Part shown: piece after piece, positions 27,962 through 35,608 of the stretch
Position numbering within the stretch: the stretch's first letter is position 1
Layout of the letters: each line of letters begins with the position of its first letter
NCBI GenBank assembly: GCA_024684175.1
Contig: JAIKXJ010000025.1
Location: 1-57,419 of the forward strand
Reading direction: 5' to 3'
Length of the DNA stretch: 57,419 nt
DNA from: Erysipelotrichaceae bacterium
GTDB lineage: Bacteria; Bacillota_I; Bacilli_A; Erysipelotrichales; Erysipelotrichaceae
The notes under the pieces: model-generated
The model's input: the letters and a program-made list of their open reading frames with translations, nothing else
The model's database searches: none
Told to the model about the DNA's origin: nothing
Made by a program: the position numbers and the translations under genes

Positions 27962-29108
27962 GGTCTTCACCTGCCTTTGCGATGTATGCTTTGGACACCA
28001 GCAGGATGTCCTCGGAATTCTTGCTGCCGAGCTTCATTCCGCCCGGAACTTTGACATCGTCAGCGACCAGACACCTTGTAAGTTTTGCGCCTTTGCCGAC
28101 GATCGCATTGTTCATGATGACGGAATCCACGACCTTTGCACCCTCTTCGACCTCTGCACCGGAGAAGATGACGGAACCGGAAACTTCGCCATTGACGATC
28201 GCACCCTGCGTGATGAATGCCTTATCGATCTTGGCATTCTCACCGATGCACTGCGGCGTTGCGGAAGCATCGTCCGTGTAGATCTTCCAATCCGGATCGA
28301 AAAGATCGAGACCGGAATTGTCTTCCAGGAGATCCATGTTGGCTTCCCAGAGAGAAGAGATCGTACCGACATCCTTCCAGTAGCCTTTGAAGCGGTAAGC
28401 CTGCAGCTTGAGACCGTCTTTCAGGTAAGCCGGGATCAGGTTCTTACCGAAGTCATGCTGAGAATCCGGATCTTTTGCATCTTCCTTCAGATATTTCTTC
28501 AGGTTCTTGTAAGAGAAGATGTAAACACCCATGGAAGCCAGATTGGATTTCGGCTGTTTCGGTTTCTCTTCAAATTCGACGATGCGGTCGCTCTCATCGG
28601 TGTTCATGATACCGAAACGGCTCGCTTCCTTCATCGGAACTTCAATGACGGCGATCGTCGCTTCTGCGCCGGATTCCTGGTGACATTTCAACATCTTGTC
28701 ATAATCCATCTTGTAGATGTGGTCACCGGATAAGATCAGCACATAGTCTGCATCCTCCTGATCGAGGAAGTCGAGATTCTGATAGATGGCATCTGCCGTA
28801 CCGGCATATAAGCCTAAGCCTGTCTCGTCTTTTTCGCGCGGAGAAAGGACATAGACGCCGCCGCCTTTGGAATCCAGGCCCCAGGTAGAGCTTCTTGCGG
28901 AGTAGGAACTGAGTAAGATCGATTCATACTGAACAAGGACACCTACCGTCGAGATGTGCGAATTTGCGCAGTTGGACAGCGCAAAATCGATGATGCGATA
29001 CTTGCCGCCGAAGTGAACTGCCGGCTTCGCGACCTTTTTGGTCAGGTCGAAAAGTCGGGACCCTCTTCCTCCTGCAAGTATCATCGCTACCATATTATTC
29101 TTTTTCAT
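27954..29108 (-). CDS. glgC: Glucose-1-phosphate adenylyltransferase
   Basis: 384 aa. [17 protein letters not shown] is the catalytic loop, [15 protein letters not shown] the sugar-phosphate region, and the C-terminal left-handed beta-helix repeats ([20 protein letters not shown]) form the oligomerisation domain. It makes ADP-glucose, the committed step for glycogen. SD GAGGAG lies 8 nt before the ATG. A TATAAT in the 44-bp gap after pulA may give it its own transcript as well as read-through. Confidence 0.97.
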   Translation of the reverse strand: MKKNNMVAMILAGGRGSRLFDLTKKVAKPAVHFGGKYRIIDFALSNCANSHISTVGVLVQYESILLSSYSARSSTWGLDSKGGGVYVLSPREKDETGLGLYAGTADAIYQNLDFLDQEDADYVLILSGDHIYKMDYDKMLKCHQESGAEATIAVIEVPMKEASRFGIMNTDESDRIVEFEEKPKQPKSNLASMGVYIFSYKNLKKYLKEDAKDPDSQHDFGKNLIPAYLKDGLKLQAYRFKGYWKDVGTISSLWEANMDLLEDNSGLDLFDPDWKIYTDDASATPQCIGENAKIDKAFITQGAIVNGEVSGSVIFSGAEVEEGAKVVDSVIMNNAIVGKGAKLTRCLVADDVKVPGGMKLGSKNSEDILLVSKAYIAKAGEDHE

Positions 29109-29133
29109 TATTAATACTCCTCGTTATTAATAT

Positions 29134-29143
29134 GTAACTTAAT
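29134..29143 (-). promoter_or_regulatory. Possible internal promoter before glgC
   Basis: TAGTATAAT on the minus strand in the pulA-glgC gap, about 30 bp before the glgC ATG. The -35 region, inside the end of pulA, is weak. Confidence 0.35.
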
Positions 29144-29152
29144 TATACTACA

Positions 29153-30850
29153 TTAGTCTTCACATATCACGACGGAATACGGAGAAACGCAGATTAAAGA
29201 ACTGCCGGTATCCGCTGTCCCGCTCTCGTCAAAGATCACCTTGTGATCCTGTCCGTCATCATACGAGATCTCCTCTTCACCCGGATTGATGAAGATCATC
29301 AGCGGCCCGATCCGGTAGATCAGAGCACCCTGATGTTCCTCGAAATTGATCCGCGGATCTTCTTCCGTAAAGCAGGGATATTCCTTGCGGATCGCGATGA
29401 GTTTCTTCACATAAGAAACGGCATCGTCATAGACCTGTCTCCTGTGCCAGTCCATCCTGTTGATCATATCGCCGGAATTGTAGGAATTTTTAGTGCCTTT
29501 TTTTGTCCTTAAAAATTCTTCTCCGGAATGGATGAACGGGATGCCTCTGGCCAAAAGCACCAGAGCCAGAGCCATCTTGCAGCGGCAGACATTCACTTCC
29601 TTGCTGTCTTCGCTCTTGTAGATCGCCATCCGGTCATAGAAGGTATAATCGTCGTGACATTCCACATAGTTGATCGACTGTTCCGCGCCAAGATAAGACG
29701 GATCGGCTCTCAGACAGCGCTTGACGTCTTCATCGATCGAATTGTTGCCCGAGAGGTAGTGGATCACGATGTCACGGAAATAGTCGTTGAACATGGCGGC
29801 ACCGGGGATCTTGGCGGCATTGATGATACAGGCACGGTGGCCTTCATCCAGGACATCACCCATGTTCCAGCCTTCCCCATAGACCATGAAATCCTTCTTT
29901 TTGACTCGCAGCGTATCGTAGATCAGCTTGACCGTACGCACATCGCTGATACCCATCAGGTCCATGCGGATCCCGTCGATATCGAACAGTTCCAGATAGC
30001 GTTCCACCATCTCCACGATGTAAGCTCTGACGAAGGTATCTTCCGAAGCCACCTCGTTGCCGCAGAAGGTCCCCTGTGCCAGGGTCCCGTCCTTGCGGTA
30101 ACGGTAGAGCCTCCCCGCCAGCATCTTCCCCAAGTCGAATTCTTTCTCGCGATAGACGTGATTGAAGACGACATCCAGATTGACGCGCAGATCGTGTTCG
30201 TGACAGAAATTGACCATAGTCCTGAGCTCGTTGACGTAGGCATACGGATCTTCCTTATGCAAGACATATGCAGGAGCCACACAGTTGTAAGACAGCGGAT
30301 TGTAGCCCCAGTTGTAACGGGCTTTGTCCAGATCGAAATCAAAAACAGGCATCAGCTGGATATGGCTCACCCCGAGACCGATGATATGATCGATCCCGAT
30401 CGGAAGACCTTTTTCCCCTTTGAGGCCTGTCTGTGTAAATGCCAAAAACGTCGTTTTGCAGCTTCCGTTATAGGAACGGTCACTGGAAAAATCACGGACG
30501 GAACATTCATAGATCACCGGTGCGTTCAGCGGAGTCTTAGGAAATACTTTCCGCTTCTCAAACTTGCTCTTATTGACGACATACGATTCATGATTGATGC
30601 AGACATAAGAAAAAGGATCGCAGAAGCTGACCTTGTCATCGGCCAGGAAGTGATATTTCATGAGTTCCAGATCGCCCTTGACGTAAACTTCAAAACAAAG
30701 TCCGTTGCGGAACATCGGGACTCTTTTGTTCTCCAGGATCAGGTCGAGCCTTTTATAATCCGGCGCAAAGACGCGGAACAGCGTCTGCTTGAGGTCATAG
30801 AAACTGCCCAGCCGCTTGATCTCAAAATCATCAGCAGTATATTTGATCAT
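29153..30850 (-). CDS. pulA: Type I pullulanase / glycogen debranching enzyme (GH13)
   Basis: 565 aa. A short CBM48 region (residues 1-100) is followed by a GH13 barrel: YNWGYNPLSYN (the pullulanase YNWGY motif), DGIRMDLMGISD (nucleophile), VYGEGWNMGD (acid Glu) and YVECHDDYTFYDR. No signal peptide, so it acts inside the cell on alpha-1,6 bonds. Compact compared with secreted pullulanases. It starts inside the stop codon of the HAD gene (TAATG) and precedes glgC, joining glycogen trimming to synthesis. Confidence 0.92.
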   Translation of the reverse strand: MIKYTADDFEIKRLGSFYDLKQTLFRVFAPDYKRLDLILENKRVPMFRNGLCFEVYVKGDLELMKYHFLADDKVSFCDPFSYVCINHESYVVNKSKFEKRKVFPKTPLNAPVIYECSVRDFSSDRSYNGSCKTTFLAFTQTGLKGEKGLPIGIDHIIGLGVSHIQLMPVFDFDLDKARYNWGYNPLSYNCVAPAYVLHKEDPYAYVNELRTMVNFCHEHDLRVNLDVVFNHVYREKEFDLGKMLAGRLYRYRKDGTLAQGTFCGNEVASEDTFVRAYIVEMVERYLELFDIDGIRMDLMGISDVRTVKLIYDTLRVKKKDFMVYGEGWNMGDVLDEGHRACIINAAKIPGAAMFNDYFRDIVIHYLSGNNSIDEDVKRCLRADPSYLGAEQSINYVECHDDYTFYDRMAIYKSEDSKEVNVCRCKMALALVLLARGIPFIHSGEEFLRTKKGTKNSYNSGDMINRMDWHRRQVYDDAVSYVKKLIAIRKEYPCFTEEDPRINFEEHQGALIYRIGPLMIFINPGEEEISYDDGQDHKVIFDESGTADTGSSLICVSPYSVVICED

Positions 30851-31662
30851 TATCGGAAATCTTCTAATCTGTTTTTTGCTTCTAAAGAATCGATGATGCC
30901 TTCCACGATCTTCTCGATCCGGGAATCTTTGGAATAATCCGCCTTGACGAAGAAGGTCGCCCTCTTGTCGGTGTAGAGCTGTTCGGCTTTGTTGCGTTTG
31001 GAATCGTCGCCGAAAACGGCGATCGTGATGCCGCCGTTCTGCTGGACGACTTTCATACTCGGGACATCGGTGCTTCCGTCACCGAAGTAGACCATGTTTT
31101 CCAAAGGGATATATTTTTCGGATTCCGGTGTCGAGGAATTGAGGTCCTCGTCATTGGTCTCGGAAAGGACGCCCTTGTTGATACGGAAAAGATACTGGGT
31201 CTTCATCGTATAATTGACGACACGGGACGGCCATAAGATCCTTTCATTCTCATCGTAGGCATAAGTGCAGGCATAGATCTTCTTGAAATTGTCGGCGATC
31301 GAGGTGCCTTTGATGATATCGGTAAGACCGGAAGAAATGACGTAGTGTTCCACATTGACATGATGCTTCTTGCCATACTCATTGATCCGGTCGAACCAGG
31401 TCGTTACGCCGGGATAAAGCTTGACGTACTTGCCTTCTTCCAGCAGCTGCGTCTTGGTCAACTCGGGATTCTTGAACGCCATCAGGTACATGTAAGAAAG
31501 GATCCCGTCACAGTTGTGCTTCTGCGAAAAGTCACCGCATTCCGCCCAGAACTTCGCAGGATCATCATAGCCCAATGAATTGATATAGTGAAACTCCTGC
31601 ATGTCCTTTGGCGAGAGCGTCTTGTCAAAGTCATAGATGAGAGCCAGTTTGATATTTTTCAT
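30850..31662 (-). CDS. HAD-family phosphatase
   Basis: 270 aa. HAD motif I is IYDFDKTLS (about residue 10), motif II SSGLTDI and motif IV FGDGSTDVPSM. A helical cap lies between I and II, as in phosphoserine-phosphatase-like members. It is coupled to pulA by a one-base overlap, so a sugar-phosphate or glycogen-linked role is plausible, but the substrate cannot be named. First gene of the glycogen transcript; there is no SD, and TATAAT is 8 nt from the ATG. Confidence 0.85.
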   Translation of the reverse strand: MKNIKLALIYDFDKTLSPKDMQEFHYINSLGYDDPAKFWAECGDFSQKHNCDGILSYMYLMAFKNPELTKTQLLEEGKYVKLYPGVTTWFDRINEYGKKHHVNVEHYVISSGLTDIIKGTSIADNFKKIYACTYAYDENERILWPSRVVNYTMKTQYLFRINKGVLSETNDEDLNSSTPESEKYIPLENMVYFGDGSTDVPSMKVVQQNGGITIAVFGDDSKRNKAEQLYTDKRATFFVKADYSKDSRIEKIVEGIIDSLEAKNRLEDFR

Positions 31663-31670
31663 ACAAGCTA

Positions 31671-31676
31671 ATTATA
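31671..31676 (-). promoter_or_regulatory. -10 box 8 nt before the HAD gene
   Basis: TATAAT on the minus strand directly after the pepV terminator. No SD follows. The -35 would fall inside the terminator stem. Confidence 0.5.
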
Positions 31677-31707
31677 ACAAAAATAGAAGACGGTCAGTCT
31701 TCTATTT
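31677..31707 (-). terminator. Terminator of pepP-exoA-pepV
   Basis: AAATAGAAGAC-N5-GTCTTCTATTT followed by TTG on the minus strand. The stem contains the pepV stop codon. Confidence 0.85.
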
Positions 31708-33043
31708 CGTTGAGATTTTTGATCGCTTCGATGTAGATCTCGACCTGCTTTTTGAAACTTTCGAGATCGAGCTTTTCATTGGCGTCGTGGATGTGGTTGT
31801 CTTCTCCGGCAAACTCACAGCCGAAGGCGATGCAGTTGTTGATGGCTTTGGCATAAGTGCCGCCGCCGATCGCTTCCATCTCCGACTCCCGGTCAAGCGT
31901 CACATCTTCATATGCCTTTTTCAGCGCCTTGATCATCGGCGTATCCACATCGAAGTAGAGAGGTTCGACCTTGCCGATATGGTCAAGATGGACATGTTCA
32001 TCATCGATATGCATGAGACCGCTGACCGTTTCCGTATTTGACATGACCGGAAAGCGCATATCCAGCGACATATGGATCTCATCGTTTTCTTTTTTGATCA
32101 CACCGAAGTTGATCGATGTATTCGACACCTTATCGGCGATCTTTTCAAAACCGAGAAGTTCCCCATGGACGCTCAAAGCGAAATTGCGGTGGAACCAGTC
32201 GACGAAAGGATCTTCAAAGCCTGCCGCATACAAAGCTTCCAGGAGATGGGAGATGGCATTGACGCCGAGATCGGGCATCGAGGCATGTGCCGCCACGCCA
32301 TGCACGGTCATTTCAATGGTCTCGCCTTTTTCCATCTGATATTTGATCTGATGTTCTTCAAAGAAGGCTTTCAGCTTGTCTTCATCGAAACAGTTGAGCG
32401 GCAGTCTGACGAAAACTTTCTTGCAGACGACATTGGAAGCTTCGCCGCCTTTGATGTCAAGGATCTTCGAATCCCGGGCGACGATCCTGGCGGAAAACAT
32501 GCCCTTCTCGGCATAGATGCCCGGGAAGTTGCCGTCCGGTGTGAAGCCGTAGTCGATCTGCCCTTCCTTCTCCACGTAGTGGCGGATGCAGGCGGAACCG
32601 GTCTCCTCGTTGCAGCCCAGGATCAGCCGGACTCTCTTCTTGAACGGATAACCTTCGTCGATCAGATACTTCAGGGCATACATCGAAGCGACGGCCGCTC
32701 CCTTGTCATCCGAGACACCGCGTCCGTAAACGAAACCGTCTTTTTCGACCATATCGAAAGGATCGCTGTCCCAGCCTTCGCCTGCCGGCACGACATCGAG
32801 ATGTGCCAGGATGCCGATGAGCTTGTTGCCTTCGCCGGTCTGGCCGTAGCCGGCATAGTAGTCAACACTGTGAGCCTGAAGACCTTTTTCTTCCATCATC
32901 TTCAAAGCACATTCCAGTACCTGACGGTTCGCCGAACCGAAAGGTCTTACATCGTTTCCAAAGACCGAGTTGAACGAGACCAGTTTCTTCAGGTCGGCCT
33001 TCATATCTTCAAAATTCTCTTCAATGAATCTTTTCACTTCCAT
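31694..33043 (-). CDS. pepV: M20 family dipeptidase (PepV-like)
   Basis: 449 aa, a two-zinc carboxypeptidase-fold enzyme. Metal-binding blocks: LAHLDVVPAGEGWDSDPF, GRGVSDDKGAAVASM, GCNEETGSACIRHY and FTPDGNFPGIYAEKG. The lid domain lies between residues about 185 and 360. It cleaves dipeptides or carnosine-like substrates in the cytosol. SD GTAGGAGG. Last gene of a peptidase/nuclease operon, 12 nt after exoA. Confidence 0.93.
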   Translation of the reverse strand: MEVKRFIEENFEDMKADLKKLVSFNSVFGNDVRPFGSANRQVLECALKMMEEKGLQAHSVDYYAGYGQTGEGNKLIGILAHLDVVPAGEGWDSDPFDMVEKDGFVYGRGVSDDKGAAVASMYALKYLIDEGYPFKKRVRLILGCNEETGSACIRHYVEKEGQIDYGFTPDGNFPGIYAEKGMFSARIVARDSKILDIKGGEASNVVCKKVFVRLPLNCFDEDKLKAFFEEHQIKYQMEKGETIEMTVHGVAAHASMPDLGVNAISHLLEALYAAGFEDPFVDWFHRNFALSVHGELLGFEKIADKVSNTSINFGVIKKENDEIHMSLDMRFPVMSNTETVSGLMHIDDEHVHLDHIGKVEPLYFDVDTPMIKALKKAYEDVTLDRESEMEAIGGGTYAKAINNCIAFGCEFAGEDNHIHDANEKLDLESFKKQVEIYIEAIKNLNEIED

Positions 33044-33055
33044 ATGTTTATCCTC

Positions 33056-33805
33056 CTACAGAACCAATCCGACCGGGCAATGGTCGGAACCCATGACTTC
33101 ATCATAGATCAAAGAATCCTTGATCTTATCCATCAGACGCGCGGAGACCACGAAATAATCGATCCTCCAGCCCACGCCGCGTTCCCTTGCCTTCGTGCGG
33201 TAAGACCACCAGGAATACTTGACCGTTTCCGGATACAGTTCCCGGAAGGAATCCTTGAAACCGGCAGCCAGCAGCTGTGAGAACTTGCCTCTTTCTTCAT
33301 CCGAGAAACCGGCAGAGAAGTGATTCTCATCCGGATTCTTCAGGTCGATCTCGTTGTGTGCCACATTGAGATCACCGGTGTAGATGACCGGTTTTTTCTT
33401 GTCGAGAGCGATCAGATGCTTTCTGAGATCGTCTTCCCAATGCATGCGGTAGTCGATGCGCTTGAGCCCGTCTTTGGAGTTCGGCACATAGGCACAGACG
33501 AAATAGAAATCTTCATATTCCAAAGTGATAACTCTTCCCTCTTTGGGATGATCTTCCCCTTCAATGTCATAGCTGACGCTCAGAGGCTCCTTTTTGGTCA
33601 GGACCATCGTTCCCGAATAGCCTTTGCGCTCGGCGGAATTCATGTAGCGCAGATATCCGCCGAAATCGAAAGTCAGCTGATCTTCCTGCATCTTGGTCTC
33701 CTGAAAAGCCATGATGTCGGGATCTTCTTTGTTCAAAAACGGGAGCAGTTCCCCTTTGTTTATGACGGCGCGGAGGCCGTTGACGTTCCAGCTGATCAGT
33801 TTCAT
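33056..33805 (-). CDS. exoA: Exodeoxyribonuclease III / AP endonuclease
   Basis: 249 aa. MKLISWNVNGLRA, FQETKMQ, YTGDLNVAHNEIDL and SDHCPVGL are the standard metal and phosphate binding motifs of the ExoIII family. It cuts at abasic sites and trims 3' blocks in base excision repair. It overlaps the M24 peptidase gene by 4 nt (ATGA). Confidence 0.96.
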   Translation of the reverse strand: MKLISWNVNGLRAVINKGELLPFLNKEDPDIMAFQETKMQEDQLTFDFGGYLRYMNSAERKGYSGTMVLTKKEPLSVSYDIEGEDHPKEGRVITLEYEDFYFVCAYVPNSKDGLKRIDYRMHWEDDLRKHLIALDKKKPVIYTGDLNVAHNEIDLKNPDENHFSAGFSDEERGKFSQLLAAGFKDSFRELYPETVKYSWWSYRTKARERGVGWRIDYFVVSARLMDKIKDSLIYDEVMGSDHCPVGLVL

Positions 33806-35559
33806 ATCTTTTCCGTCAGTTTCCTTAAGAACTTTTCTTCTTCTTCATTCAGATAAGGCAGCAGGCTCTGGTATACATCCTCGTGATAGGCATTGATCCT
33901 TTCCGCCGTTTCCTGGTCGAGGTATCGCTTGTCGATGAGCTTACGGTCGAACGGGACCTTGGTCAAAGTCTCAAAACTGAGGAACTGACCGTACTCATTG
34001 AGTTCATCCTTCTTGCATAAGATCATATTCTCGCAGCGGATACCGAACTTCCCGTCGAAATAGACGCCCGGTTCATCCGAACAGATCATGCCCGGCTTGA
34101 ACTGTGCCAGTTCGCTTGCCGCCTTGGTGTGGCCGTGACGGACATTGGGCGGAGATTCATGGACCGCCAGCAGATAACCGACGCCATGTCCTGTACCGCA
34201 GCGGTAATCGATGCCTCTTGCCCAAAGATCCTTCCTGGCCAAGATATCCAATTGATTGCCGTTCATGCCCTTCAGGAACTTGACGGAACTCAAGTTGAAC
34301 ATCGACTTCAGGACCAGCGTGAACCACATCCTGACTTCCTCATCGACTTCGCCCAGAGCCACGGTCCTGGTGATATCGGTACTGCCTTCAAGATAATGGC
34401 CGCCGGTATCGAACAGCAGGATGCCCTTATCTTTCAGCATCGCATGATCTTCCTTGGTCGGCGCATAATGCATCTGCGCCGCATTCTCGTTATAGGCAAC
34501 GATCGAAGAGAAACTCAGATCGATCGCCTTGTATTCCAGACGAAGAGAATCGATCTTTTCCTTGGCATCATATTCGGAGATGCTGTTCTTGTCGACGCTG
34601 TCCAGCCACATCAGGAAACGCAGGACCGCCACGCCGTCATAGATGTGGGCAAGACGCATGTTCTCCTGTTCGACCGGATTTTTGACCGCTTTCATCTCCT
34701 CAATGATCGAGGTCATGTCATAGATCTTGTTGCCTCTGCCCTTGATCGAAAGATAAGTTTCATAGTTGACCTTGTTTTCATCGATCAGGATCTTCTTGCC
34801 GCGGATCAGTTTGAGGAAATCGTAGTAGCTCTCGTACGGACGGATGATGATCCCGTCATCATAGAGCTCGTCGAGCAGTTCCTCGCTGAACCGTTCAAGA
34901 TCGCAGAACAGATAGACCTCGCCGTCCAGGATCACCAGATAGGAAAGAAAGACCGGTGTATGCGGGATGTCGTTGCCACGCAGATTGAGCAGATAAGCGA
35001 TCGACTCGAGATTGTTGACGATGTGGACCTTGTCGGAAAGACAGTAGCGGATCAGTTCGATCTTCTTTTTTCTGGACAGACCGGTAAATCTCTCATCGAG
35101 CTTCCACAAAGGATCCTTGGACAACGGAGCCCGGTCTTCGATCAGATCGGAATAGATGTCCTTGCTCAAGATGTTGAGGCCTTGCTTCACAAGATCCTTG
35201 GCAAAATTCACACCGGTCCGCCGGCCGTCCAGACCGATCACCTTCCCTTTGAAATTCTTCTTCAGGAAACCGATCGGATCGTCCGTGTCCGCCGTGCCCA
35301 GTTTCATGACTTTGACACCGTTGGGCAGACATTGTCTGTCAGCTTGCAAATGGTAACGTCCGTCAACAAAGATATAGGCATCTTCTTTCGTCACCAGAAG
35401 TGTCGCCATCGAGCCGGTAAAACCGGAAAAATATAAGATCGTCCGGAAATGTTCCGGAACATACTCTGACATATGGTAATCGGAAGTATTGAGATAATAA
35501 ACATCGATCCCTTCCTTTTCCATTGCGTTTTTCAGCCGATTTAAGTGTTCTTTAACCAT
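33802..35559 (-). CDS. M24 aminopeptidase P family protein
   Basis: 585 aa, the long eukaryote-like form with two N-terminal creatinase-like domains and a C-terminal pita-bread domain. Metal ligands: DTGGHYLEGSTDITRT (two Asp), GTGHGVGYLLAVHESP (His), SDEPGVYFDG (Glu) and GIRCENM (Glu). It would release N-terminal residues ahead of proline. No SD; GATAAT (8 nt) or TAATAT (6 nt) stands just before the ATG. Confidence 0.94.
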   Translation of the reverse strand: MVKEHLNRLKNAMEKEGIDVYYLNTSDYHMSEYVPEHFRTILYFSGFTGSMATLLVTKEDAYIFVDGRYHLQADRQCLPNGVKVMKLGTADTDDPIGFLKKNFKGKVIGLDGRRTGVNFAKDLVKQGLNILSKDIYSDLIEDRAPLSKDPLWKLDERFTGLSRKKKIELIRYCLSDKVHIVNNLESIAYLLNLRGNDIPHTPVFLSYLVILDGEVYLFCDLERFSEELLDELYDDGIIIRPYESYYDFLKLIRGKKILIDENKVNYETYLSIKGRGNKIYDMTSIIEEMKAVKNPVEQENMRLAHIYDGVAVLRFLMWLDSVDKNSISEYDAKEKIDSLRLEYKAIDLSFSSIVAYNENAAQMHYAPTKEDHAMLKDKGILLFDTGGHYLEGSTDITRTVALGEVDEEVRMWFTLVLKSMFNLSSVKFLKGMNGNQLDILARKDLWARGIDYRCGTGHGVGYLLAVHESPPNVRHGHTKAASELAQFKPGMICSDEPGVYFDGKFGIRCENMILCKKDELNEYGQFLSFETLTKVPFDRKLIDKRYLDQETAERINAYHEDVYQSLLPYLNEEEEKFLRKLTEKI

Positions 35560-35565
35560 GTCTTA

Positions 35566-35598
35566 ATATTATCATTTATCCCTTTGATATAGTATAAT
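35566..35598. promoter_or_regulatory. Divergent promoters of the M24 peptidase and PBP1 genes
   Basis: Leftward, GATAAT (35573-35568) is 8 nt before the M24 ATG at 35559. Rightward, TATAAT (35593-35598) is 10 nt before the PBP ATG at 35609, with TTATCA 18 bp upstream. Neither side has an SD. Confidence 0.5.
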
Positions 35599-35608
35599 TA
35601 TAAGATGT

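Noticed and set aside
29528..30937. 469-codon plus-strand frame over pulA
   Set aside because: Shadow of the GH13 gene. Codon bias in this genome often leaves long open antisense frames.
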